Shown here: piece after piece, positions 44,857 to 52,425 of the stretch
Layout of the letters: each line of letters begins with the position of its first letter
Position numbering within the stretch: position 1 is the first letter of the stretch
NCBI GenBank assembly: GCA_041905785.1
Contig: JAYRKJ010000010.1
Coordinates: 62,001 to 126,000 of the forward strand
Length of the DNA stretch: 64,000 nt
Reading direction: 5' to 3'
Source of the DNA: Roseateles_B sp041905785
GTDB taxonomy: Bacteria; Pseudomonadota; Gammaproteobacteria; Burkholderiales; Burkholderiaceae_C
Position numbers and translations under genes: made by a program
Notes under the pieces: generated by a model
What the model saw: only the letters and a program-made list of their open reading frames with translations
The model's database searches: none
What the model was told of the DNA's origin: nothing

Positions 44857-45534
44857 TCAGGGCGAAGCGAAGTCCTGCGTCCAGGTGAGACGACCCGTCC
44901 CGCCGTTGGCCCGCACGCAGGCCAGGCCCATGTCCAGGAAGCGGGCATTCATGATGTTGCGGCAATGCCCCTCGCTGCCCATCCAGGCCTGGATCACGGC
45001 CTCTGCCGTAGGCTGGCCGGCGGCGATGTTCTCCCCCCAGGACGACCAACGGTAGCCCGCCGCACTGATGCGCTGGCCCGCGTTGCTGCCATCCGAGCCG
45101 GTGTGGTCGAAGAAGTTGTGGGCCACCATGTCCTGCGAATGCCGCTGGGCGGCCTGGGCCAGGGCGTTGCTCCAGCGCAGGGGCGCAACGGCCGGCATGC
45201 CCTGGCTGCCGCAGACGGCGCCGCGCTGGCGCTGCTCATTGACCAGACGCAGCAGGCTGGACTGGAAGTCCGGCAGGCCGCAGTCGGCCAGCGCTGGTGC
45301 CGGTGCCGGTGCCGGTGCTGGTGCTGGTGCTGGTGCTGGTGCTGGTGCTGGTGCTGGTGCTGGTGTAGGTGTAGGTGCTGGCGCTGGTGCTGGCGTTGGT
45401 GTCGGCGGCTGCGCAGCAGGCGACGACGCTGCCGAGTCCCCACCCCCTCCTCCACAAGCCTGCAAAAGCAGCAGCGTGAGCAGCAGACTCAGCGCGTGGC
45501 AGCGCGCGCGGGACTGGGGCGAGAGGTAAGGCAT
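44857..45534 (-). CDS. CAP/SCP-domain lipoprotein
   Basis: 225 residues. The lipobox LLLQACGGGGG marks a lipidated Cys near 27. A Pro-Ala/Pro-Thr repeat linker (about 42-80), encoded by the hexanucleotide array, separates it from a CAP domain (about 85-225) with SQDMVAHNFFDHTGSDG, SSWGENIAAGQPTAE and EGHCRNIMNARFLDMGL. The His and Glu positions of the CAP cavity are present. CAP proteins are mostly extracellular and of uncertain activity. It converges with the transporter gene, 13 bases apart. Confidence 0.92.
   Translation of the reverse strand: MPYLSPQSRARCHALSLLLTLLLLQACGGGGGDSAASSPAAQPPTPTPAPAPAPTPTPAPAPAPAPAPAPAPAPAPAPAPALADCGLPDFQSSLLRLVNEQRQRGAVCGSQGMPAVAPLRWSNALAQAAQRHSQDMVAHNFFDHTGSDGSNAGQRISAAGYRWSSWGENIAAGQPTAEAVIQAWMGSEGHCRNIMNARFLDMGLACVRANGGTGRLTWTQDFASP
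45296..45403. repeat. Hexanucleotide tandem array (GGTGCT type) coding a Pro-Ala linker
   Basis: Eighteen six-base units; eight in a row are exact GGTGCT (45314-45361), flanked by GGTGCC, GGTGTA, GGCGCT and similar variants. It is in frame in the CAP lipoprotein gene, so copy-number changes alter linker length without frameshift. Confidence 0.95.
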
Positions 45535-45761
45535 GAGGGTCGCATTTCTTCAGAGGGGCGGCGCATTGTGCGTGGCCTGCGGGCCTTTTTCGCAGTACCG
45601 CAACATCTGCACACCGACGCTCGCAGCCTGTTGCCGCATTCGCAGCTTCCGCCCGCCCGACCCGACGGCAAGCGGTGAAGTCCCCAGGCAACAAGTCGAG
45701 CGACGGGTGCTAGGCTGCCAAGCCTTGCCCGCCCACCCATGCACCTCGCCTGACGCCGCCC

Positions 45762-46469
45762 ATGATTCCCATGCCCCAGCCCGGCACGGTCCTGCCGCCC
45801 ATTCCTCCCACAGCGCCGCGGCTGGTCGACGATGGCCTGGAGCTGGGCCGCAACTACTGGGTGCGCGACGACATGCTGCCCAATGCGCTCGACATCCGCG
45901 AGCGCTGTCTGCAGCACCGCGGCTGGCACTACGGCTTTCCCCACGCGAAGGAAAGCTGGCCCGGCATGCGCTTCCATGGTGCGCTGAACGCCGGGGAGCT
46001 GGCGCTAATCGAGAGCTATGTGCGGGAGGCCACGGGTGCCAAGCGCTTGTGGGTCGGGACCGCGCCCAATGGAGCCACGCTGGACTTCAACGTGGCCCAG
46101 GCAGTGGGCGAAAAGGAGTGCGGCGCCCGCCCGCACACCGATCGCCGCGACCTCTGCACCTATGCCGCCGTGCTCTACCTGCACCCCGATCCGCCGCCGG
46201 ACAGCGGCACCAGCTTCTACCGCCTGCGCTATCCCAATGGCGCCATGGGCGGCAATCTGGTCGGCGCGCCGCACAAGAACCTGGTCGACGCGCTCAATGT
46301 GCGCAGCCTGCCGCCGCAGGCCTGGTACGAGGAAAGGCGGGTGGACAACCGATTCAACCGCCTGCTGCTGTACAAGGCGGCCCTGGTTCACAGCGCCACC
46401 CGCTATTTCGGCGAGACGCTCGAGGACAAGCGCCTGACAGCCGTGTTCTTCTGGATGGCCGAACACTGA
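45762..46469 (+). CDS. 2-oxoglutarate/Fe(II)-dependent oxygenase-like protein
   Basis: 235 residues. The metal triad is visible: His and Asp in ARPHTDRRD and a distal His in LLYKAALVHSATRYFG; the Arg after it would bind 2-oxoglutarate. YLHPDPPPDSGTSFYRLRYP matches proteins annotated with a DUF6445-like fold, often near lipid or secondary-metabolite genes. There is no signal peptide. The ribosome site before the ATG at 45762 is weak and Met4 is a possible alternative. Substrate unknown. Confidence 0.78.
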   Translation: MIPMPQPGTVLPPIPPTAPRLVDDGLELGRNYWVRDDMLPNALDIRERCLQHRGWHYGFPHAKESWPGMRFHGALNAGELALIESYVREATGAKRLWVGTAPNGATLDFNVAQAVGEKECGARPHTDRRDLCTYAAVLYLHPDPPPDSGTSFYRLRYPNGAMGGNLVGAPHKNLVDALNVRSLPPQAWYEERRVDNRFNRLLLYKAALVHSATRYFGETLEDKRLTAVFFWMAEH

Positions 46470-46748
46470 GCCCAGCACGGAGCCCAGCACGGAGCCATTC
46501 ACGCAGTGTCGGCGCAAGAGGGCTGATGGGGCGGCTTGCCAGGCCCGCCGGCCCGCTGCAGCGGGCGCAGGGTATGAGCAAGCTGTACACGGATGGGGCA
46601 AGCTGCCCCCGGGCAAGTACCAGCCTTCGCACGCACCCAATCCATTAGCATCGCCGCCAGAGTTGAGCCCCAGGAGGCTTGCCAACGCTGGAGGGATCCA
46701 GTTCCTGCCGCATATCCGCGGCCAAACAACCTCACCAAGGACTGGACC
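46470..46748. other. Spacer upstream of the twin-CX3C peptide gene
   Basis: About 280 bases with two copies of GAGCCCAGCACG right after the oxygenase gene. No other gene, RNA or clear promoter was recognised. Confidence 0.4.
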
Positions 46749-46922
46749 ATGAAATCGATCAAGACGCGCATTGCCCTGTTTGCCCTGGCTGCCATCTGCG
46801 GCGGCGCCATTGCATATCCGCCGCCCTCCTACTTCTGCATCAAGGCATGCAAGAAGAACTTCGTCGTCGGCACGCCCGAGTACGCGGAATGCGTGGCAGA
46901 TTGCTACGAACTCGACAACTGA
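46749..46922 (+). CDS. Small secreted peptide with two CX3C motifs
   Basis: 57 residues. Residues 1-22 form a signal peptide (KSIKTRIALFALAAICGGAIA). The about 35-residue mature peptide has Cys pairs C-IKA-C and C-VAD-C separated by 13 residues, the layout of a disulphide-stapled helical hairpin (as in alpha-hairpinin peptides, which are plant peptides; no homology is claimed). AAGGA lies 8 bases before the ATG. A membrane-anchored glutaredoxin follows 67 bases downstream in the same direction. Function unknown; an exported signalling, inhibitory or structural peptide is possible. Small but well supported by start, signal and Cys spacing. Confidence 0.75.
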   Translation: MKSIKTRIALFALAAICGGAIAYPPPSYFCIKACKKNFVVGTPEYAECVADCYELDN

Positions 46923-46937
46923 ACCCCGGTCGCGCCC

Positions 46938-46968
46938 GGGCTGGCTGTCCAGCCGGGACAGCCAGCCC
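46938..46968 (+). other. Perfect 13-base stem hairpin between the peptide and glutaredoxin genes
   Basis: GGGCTGGCTGTCC, loop AGCCG, GGACAGCCAGCCC. No T-tract follows, so it is more likely an mRNA-stability or attenuation element or a mobile palindromic repeat than a terminator. Confidence 0.85.
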
Positions 46969-46989
46969 TGGTGACCCTAGCGAGCAACA

Positions 46990-47379
46990 ATGAAGCAAGG
47001 ACTGCTGCGCAAGCACGCTTCCACCATCGCCGTGATCGCGTTGGGTCTGGCCGTTGGCGTCGCCGCACCACGCGTGGCCCGGTGGCTCCGTCCGGTCTAC
47101 ATCAGTGGCGACTACCAGGCTCAGTTTCAGGCCCATGCGGCCAGCGTGATTCTCTATGGCACGCAGCAGTGCAGCTACTGCACCAAGGCGCGCAGTTTCC
47201 TGCGCGATCGGCAGATCCACTTTGCCGATCTTGACATCGAGAAGTCGCCGCAAGCTGCGGCGGAACTGAAGGCGTTGGGGCAGTCGACTTCCGTCCCCGT
47301 GCTGCTGGTCGGCAAGCGCCTGATCGTCGGGTTCAATCCGCAGGCGTTCGAGGACGCTCTGTCACAAAGCGGTTCCTGA
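46990..47379 (+). CDS. Membrane-anchored glutaredoxin-like thiol oxidoreductase
   Basis: 129 residues. An N-terminal hydrophobic helix (STIAVIALGLAVGVAAPRVA) is followed by a glutaredoxin domain with the redox motif CSYC in LYGTQQCSYCTKARSFLRDR, then TSVPVLLVGKRLIVGFNP holding the cis-Pro. The helix places the redox domain on the periplasmic side or at least at the membrane (orientation inferred from positive residues before it). It lies just downstream of a secreted four-Cys peptide gene, so acting on that peptide's disulphides is an attractive but untested idea. Confidence 0.85.
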   Translation: MKQGLLRKHASTIAVIALGLAVGVAAPRVARWLRPVYISGDYQAQFQAHAASVILYGTQQCSYCTKARSFLRDRQIHFADLDIEKSPQAAAELKALGQSTSVPVLLVGKRLIVGFNPQAFEDALSQSGS

Positions 47380-47456
47380 GAGGGCCGGCAAGGCCTGGCA
47401 CCGTCCGCCAAACATAAGCGCTGGCTAAGGCTGCTGTACCAACGGGCATAGCTTGA

Positions 47457-47490
47457 ACGGGCTGGCTTGCTATAAAGCGAGCCAGCCCGT
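47457..47490. other. 14-base stem hairpin upstream of the S9 peptidase gene
   Basis: ACGGGCTGGCTTGC, loop TATAAA, GCGAGCCAGCCCGT, one G-T pair. Its arms share GGGCTGGCT/AGCCAGCCC with the hairpin on the other side of the glutaredoxin gene. TATAAA in the loop could also serve as a -10, but no matching -35 was found. Confidence 0.8.
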
Positions 47491-47499
47491 CCTTCCTCA

Positions 47500-50400
47500 G
47501 TGCACGCCATGCTCCATCGCCGCGCCCTTTTCACCCACAGCCTGCTGCTGGCCAGCGCCTTCGGCCTCAACCCCGTCCTCGCCTCCGTGGCTGCAGAAGA
47601 TGCCGCCGCGCTGAAGCGCCCCATCGCCCACAGCGACTATGCACAGTGGCGCAGCGTCCAGGGCGCGGTGCTGTCGCGCGATGGCCGCTTCGCGGCTTAT
47701 GCGCTGGTGGGGCAGGAAAGCGACGGCGAACTGGTCGTGCGGCGGCTGGCCGATGGTCTGGAATGGCGCGTGCCGCGTGGCCTGCAGCCCCAGTTCAGCG
47801 CAGACAGCCGCTTCCTGGCCTTCGCCCAGGCCCCCACGCGCGACGCGCTCGACCAGGCAAGGAAGGACAAAAGAAAAGGCGACGACGCCCCCAAGCCCGG
47901 CGCGGGCTGGATGGACCTGTCCAGCGGCCGCTTCGAGACGGTGGACCGGGTTCGGCGCTTTGCCTTTGCCAACGAGGGTGGCAGCCGCCTGGCCTTGTGG
48001 CTGGAGCCGCCGGCCAAACCCGATGGGAAATCCGAAGGGAAGGACGACAGGAAGCCCGGCACTTCGGCCGCCAAGGCCGACGATGTCCAGGACCAGACCG
48101 CCCCCAGCGAGAACGGATTTTTCGGTGCGAGTCACACCAGCGCCGAGGCCGGAAAGAAGAAGGAGGGCAGCAGCCCGCTGCTGCTGGTGAACGCCGAGAG
48201 CGGGCAGCGCCAGCGCCTGGAGGACGTCAGCAGTTTCACCTGGAGCCGCGACGGACGCTGGCTGGCCTACGCGCTCGGCACGCCGGCCGCGAAGGCCCCG
48301 GCCCGTGACGCCAAGCCGGGCGAGGCCAGCCGCGACGGCGTCTACCTGCTGCCGGGCAGCGGCGGCGAGCCCAGGCGATTGCTGGGCGGTGCGGGCGTCT
48401 ACAAGCAGCTGCAGTTCGACGAAGCCGGGCGCCAACTGGCCTTCGTCAGCAACCGCGACGCCCAGAGCCAGCAGCCCAAAGCCGAGGCCAAGGACGAACG
48501 CAAGAGTGCGGCCGACGGCCATGACGAAGGCAAGGCCTCAGCCACGCCCTTCAAGCTCTACCTCTGGCAGGACGGCCAGGACGGCGCCACCGCATTGCTG
48601 GCCGCGGGCAGCCCGGGCCTGCGCGAGGGCTTCGGCCCCAGCGAGCACGCCAGCCTGCACTTCAGCAAGGACGGGCAGCGCCTCTTCCTGGGCACCGCGG
48701 CCCTGCCCAGGGACAGCGCCAAGAACGCCCCCGAGCCGCTGAAGGTCGACCTCTGGCACTGGAAGGACCCGGAGCTGCAGTCCATGCAGAAGGTCCGCGC
48801 CGAGAAGGAGAAGCTGCGCAGCTACCGCGCCGTGATCCATCTGGCGGACCCGGCCAGCCCGACGGGCCGGCGTTTCGTCCAACTGGCGACGCCGGAGCTG
48901 CCCGAGGTGCTGTTCAACGACAACGCCGATGTCGCCCTGGGCTTCAATGAGCTGCCTTACCGCGCCCTGCAGTCCTGGGACTCGCTCTACCGCGATGCCT
49001 ACGCCGTGAGCCTGCGCGACGGCAGCACGCGCCTGCTGGCCCGCAAGTTGCGCGGCATGCCCCTGCTCTCGCCCGGGGGCCGCTATGTGACGGCCTTCAT
49101 CCCGGAACGCAAGCAATGGATGGCCTGGCGCACCGGTGACGGCAGCGAGCGCGCCCTGACCGCCGCCATCAAGGGCGAGCACTTCGAGAACGTGGAGCGC
49201 GACGTGATCGAGCCCGCGGACGCCTATGGCCAGGTCGGCTGGATGGCCGACGATCGTGCCGTGGTGCTCAACGCGCAGTACCACCTCTGGTCCGTGGACC
49301 CCGAGAGCCTGCAGGCCCGGCGTCTGACCGAGGGCCTGGGCAAGGCGCCGATCCAGATGCGCCTGCAGCGCGTGGACGAGGACGGAGGGGACCGCGAGGA
49401 ACGCCATCGCAACCCCCTGCCTGCCGGCCCCTGGATCCTGCTGGGCACCCACGAGCAGGACAAGTCCACCGCCTTCTACCGCCTGGACCCGGCGGGCACC
49501 GGCGCGCCCGAACGCCTGCTGCACAAGCCGCAGCTGCTGGGCGGGCTCCTGAAGGCCCGGGATGCCGAGGTCTGGCTGCACACGGCCCAGGACTTCAGCA
49601 GCTTCCCCGACCTCTGGCTGAGCCAGGGCCCGCTCGGCCAGTCCCGCCGCCTGTCCGACGCGAACCCGCAGCAAGCCCGGCTGCGCTGGGGCACGCAGGA
49701 GATCATCGGCTACACCTCGGCCAAGGGTCGCAAGCTGCGCGCGCTGCTGGCCAAGCCCGAGGACTTCGACCCGAAGAAGAAGTACCCGCTGATGGTCTAC
49801 ATCTACGAGAAGATGAGCGACAAGCTGCACAGCTATGTACCGCCCGCGCCGGGACAGAACATCAACGTCAGCCGCTACGTCAGCAAGGGCTACCTGGTGC
49901 TGCGTCCGGACATCGTCTACACCGTCGGCCATCCGGGCCAGAGCGCGGTGGACACGGTACTCCCCGCCATCCAGCAACTAGTGAAGCAGGGCTTCGTCGA
50001 CGACAAGCGCATCGGCATCCAGGGTCACAGCTGGGGGGCCTACCAGATCAACTACCTGCTGACGCGCACGTCAATGTTCCGTGCCGCCGAGGCCGGTGCC
50101 TCCATGGCCAATATGGTCAGCGGCTATGGCGGCATACGCTGGGGCACGGGCAAGAGCCGGGCCTTCCAGTACGAGCAGCAGCAAAGCCGCATGGGCGCCA
50201 CGCCCTGGCAGCGGCCCGACCTGTACGTGGAGAACTCGCCCATCTTCCGCGTCGATCGCATCACCACGCCCTACCTCACCGTGCACAACGATGAGGACGA
50301 CGCCGTGCCTTACTACCAGGCCATCGAGTTCTTCACCGCCCTGCGCCGTCTGGGCAAGGAGGCCTACTGGTTCAACTACAACGGCGAGAAGCACGGCCTG

Positions 50401-50631
50401 AAGGACCGCGACGCCCTCAAGCACTTCACCGTGCACATGGGCGAGTTCTTCGACCACTACCTGCTGGGCGAGCCGCGGCCGGCGTGGATGGACCAGCCCG
50501 TGCCCTACCTGGAGCGCGGCAAGCGCGACGTGATGCCGCTGTTCAGGCCAGGAGCCGTGCGCTCGATCGAACGCCCGCCGGTGATCGAAGACCCCACGGC
50601 GCCCCCCGTGCCGCCACTCCAGACACGCTGA
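47500..50631 (+). CDS. Secreted S9-family (prolyl oligopeptidase-like) serine peptidase
   Basis: About 1043 residues. A signal peptide (TLLLASAFGLNPVLA-like: HSLLLASAFGLNPVLAS) is followed by a beta-propeller-like N-terminal half with two Lys/Asp/Gly-rich insertions (about 125-140 and 170-225). The alpha/beta hydrolase C-terminus has the nucleophile in GIQGHSWGAYQINYL near 840, Asp in NDEDDAVPYYQA near 925 and His in YNGEKHGLKDRD near 960. It cleaves peptides, probably in the periplasm. The first codon is GTG at 47500; ATG at 47509 is equally likely. No homologue partner is nearby. Family call is strong. Confidence 0.9.
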   Translation: MHAMLHRRALFTHSLLLASAFGLNPVLASVAAEDAAALKRPIAHSDYAQWRSVQGAVLSRDGRFAAYALVGQESDGELVVRRLADGLEWRVPRGLQPQFSADSRFLAFAQAPTRDALDQARKDKRKGDDAPKPGAGWMDLSSGRFETVDRVRRFAFANEGGSRLALWLEPPAKPDGKSEGKDDRKPGTSAAKADDVQDQTAPSENGFFGASHTSAEAGKKKEGSSPLLLVNAESGQRQRLEDVSSFTWSRDGRWLAYALGTPAAKAPARDAKPGEASRDGVYLLPGSGGEPRRLLGGAGVYKQLQFDEAGRQLAFVSNRDAQSQQPKAEAKDERKSAADGHDEGKASATPFKLYLWQDGQDGATALLAAGSPGLREGFGPSEHASLHFSKDGQRLFLGTAALPRDSAKNAPEPLKVDLWHWKDPELQSMQKVRAEKEKLRSYRAVIHLADPASPTGRRFVQLATPELPEVLFNDNADVALGFNELPYRALQSWDSLYRDAYAVSLRDGSTRLLARKLRGMPLLSPGGRYVTAFIPERKQWMAWRTGDGSERALTAAIKGEHFENVERDVIEPADAYGQVGWMADDRAVVLNAQYHLWSVDPESLQARRLTEGLGKAPIQMRLQRVDEDGGDREERHRNPLPAGPWILLGTHEQDKSTAFYRLDPAGTGAPERLLHKPQLLGGLLKARDAEVWLHTAQDFSSFPDLWLSQGPLGQSRRLSDANPQQARLRWGTQEIIGYTSAKGRKLRALLAKPEDFDPKKKYPLMVYIYEKMSDKLHSYVPPAPGQNINVSRYVSKGYLVLRPDIVYTVGHPGQSAVDTVLPAIQQLVKQGFVDDKRIGIQGHSWGAYQINYLLTRTSMFRAAEAGASMANMVSGYGGIRWGTGKSRAFQYEQQQSRMGATPWQRPDLYVENSPIFRVDRITTPYLTVHNDEDDAVPYYQAIEFFTALRRLGKEAYWFNYNGEKHGLKDRDALKHFTVHMGEFFDHYLLGEPRPAWMDQPVPYLERGKRDVMPLFRPGAVRSIERPPVIEDPTAPPVPPLQTR

Positions 50632-50652
50632 ACGCCGCGCGCGGCGGGCGGG

Positions 50653-51642
50653 TCAAGCGCCCGGCCGCTCCCGCGACTTGTCCGGCACGGCGGCCTGCTG
50701 GCGCGCGATCGCCTCGAAGAAGCTCTCGCTCATGGTGCCGGCGCTGAGCCGGTGCACCAGGGCCATCATGAAGCGGCGCTTGGCCGCCAGGGCCAGGTCT
50801 TGCGCGGACCAGGCCTTGACGCGGCCCGCATAGCCCGGCGTCATCAGCCAGCCAAAGACCTCGGCCTTGTCCTCCTCAGGACCAAACTGCGCATAGCGGC
50901 TGACCAGCCCAGCGGCAGGATGGCCCAGGTTGTGGAACACGCCGCCATAGGCCGTGGCGCCACCCTGGCCGTACTTCAAACCCTCGGGATTCAGCGCCAG
51001 CCAGGCGGGATCGCGGTAGTAGAAATCGCCGAAGAGCCGCTGCTCGACCAGGTGATAGAGCTCGTGATGCACCCGCAGCTCCATGCCGGCGGCACACAAG
51101 GGGTTGGCGTTGTCGGCATAGACCACGGCCGAACGCTCGGGCGCCGGCATGGCCAGGCGCATCTGGGTGCCGCCGACGACGAGGTCCATGACCAGTCCCA
51201 CCTCCTGCAGGCCGACGCGCTGGAAAAAGCCGGGGTGATAGCGCTCCAGAGCCGGCAGCACCACCGCCAGCAGGCGGCGCAGCCGGGCCAGCTCGGCCGC
51301 CTCGGGGCCGAAGCGTTGCGACTGCGCATGCTCCCAGTGCCCGTCCCAGTTCACCCGCAGACCCAGCGCCTGGAGACGCCCGGCGGCATGGGCCTGCAGG
51401 GCGCCCAGGCCAGCGTCGGCCGCCAGCGGCAGCTCGTAGCGGAACTCGGACGGGCACTCCATGGCCAGACTGTCCGGCCCCTGCGTGGGCTTGCCGGGGC
51501 CTTGCGCCGCGCCGGGCCCCAGGGCGGCGCAGGCGCTCAGCGCCAGCGCCATGCCGGTCAGTCCGCCGCGAATGCACCAGCGCCCCAGCACCTTCGGCGC
51601 GCGCCCCGCGATGCCCGTCGTTCGATGAACCATCTCTGCCAT
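50653..51642 (-). CDS. Lipoprotein with HEXXH metallopeptidase motif
   Basis: 329 residues. Lipobox LALSAC near 36 gives a lipidated protein. HHELYH near 200 is a zinc HEXXH motif inside RVHHELYHLVEQRLFGDFYY, and GPEEDKAEVFGWL about 75 residues later could supply the third ligand, as in several minimal zinc peptidases. Family not firmly named; it resembles bacterial putative zinc-binding peptidases of unknown substrate. The start is either 51642 or 51633. It converges with the S9 gene and diverges from the esterase gene. Confidence 0.72.
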   Translation of the reverse strand: MAEMVHRTTGIAGRAPKVLGRWCIRGGLTGMALALSACAALGPGAAQGPGKPTQGPDSLAMECPSEFRYELPLAADAGLGALQAHAAGRLQALGLRVNWDGHWEHAQSQRFGPEAAELARLRRLLAVVLPALERYHPGFFQRVGLQEVGLVMDLVVGGTQMRLAMPAPERSAVVYADNANPLCAAGMELRVHHELYHLVEQRLFGDFYYRDPAWLALNPEGLKYGQGGATAYGGVFHNLGHPAAGLVSRYAQFGPEEDKAEVFGWLMTPGYAGRVKAWSAQDLALAAKRRFMMALVHRLSAGTMSESFFEAIARQQAAVPDKSRERPGA

Positions 51643-51756
51643 CCTGTCCGCGCAGCTTCGCGCGAGGCCGCATGGTAGCGGCCCCCGCGTGGGATGATGG
51701 CGCTGCGGCGCGCCTGCCGCACGACCTCCGCCACCCAGCCTCGCCCGGATCGCCCC

Positions 51757-52419
51757 ATGCTCGACACCATCGAACTCCAGACCCAGGCCGCGCCTGCGGC
51801 CAGCCTCATCGTCCTGCACGGCCTGGGCGCCAGCGGCGAAGACTTCGTCCCCGTCTGCCAGGCCATGGACCTGCGCGCGCTCGGCGGCTTGCGGGTGCTG
51901 CTGCCTCAGGCACCGGACCGGCCGGTGTCCATCAATGGCGGCTACCGCATGCCGGCCTGGTACGACATCGGCCTGGATGCCGCCGGCCAGCGCGTGGAGG
52001 ACGAACGCGGCCTGCGCGAGTCCCAGCGGCAGATCGAGGCCCTGATCGCGCAGGAGATCGAGCGCGGCATCCCGGCCGCGCGCATCGTGCTGATGGGCTT
52101 CTCCCAGGGCGCCGCCATGACCCTGATGACCGGCCTGCGTCACCCGCAGCGCCTGGCCGGCCTGGTCGCGCTCTCAGGCTACCTGCCCCTGCTGGAGCGC
52201 ACGTCGGCCGAGCGTCATGCGGCCAATGCCGACGTGCCCATCTTCCTCGCGCACGGCGACGCCGACGAGCTTGTGCCCCACGCGCGCGGCATGGCCAGCA
52301 AGGCCGAACTGGAGCGACTGGGCTACCAGCCGCAATGGCACAGCTACCCCATGGGGCATGAGCTCTGCATGGAAGAGATCGCCGACATCGCGGGCTTCAT
52401 CCGCGCATGCCTGGCCTGA
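51757..52419 (+). CDS. Carboxylesterase / acyl-protein thioesterase-like hydrolase
   Basis: 220 residues, alpha/beta hydrolase of the phospholipase/carboxylesterase family. ASLIVLHGLGASGEDFVPV begins the fold, LMGFSQGAAM holds the nucleophile Ser, AHGDADELVP the Asp and SYPMGHELCMEEI the His. It hydrolyses short-chain esters or thioesters in the cytoplasm. MLDTIELQ at 51757 is the family-like start. Confidence 0.93.
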   Translation: MLDTIELQTQAAPAASLIVLHGLGASGEDFVPVCQAMDLRALGGLRVLLPQAPDRPVSINGGYRMPAWYDIGLDAAGQRVEDERGLRESQRQIEALIAQEIERGIPAARIVLMGFSQGAAMTLMTGLRHPQRLAGLVALSGYLPLLERTSAERHAANADVPIFLAHGDADELVPHARGMASKAELERLGYQPQWHSYPMGHELCMEEIADIAGFIRACLA

Positions 52420-52425
52420 GTGCCG

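Noticed and set aside
46938..46968. Hairpin as intrinsic terminator after the twin-CX3C gene
   Set aside because: No T-tract follows the stem in either direction.
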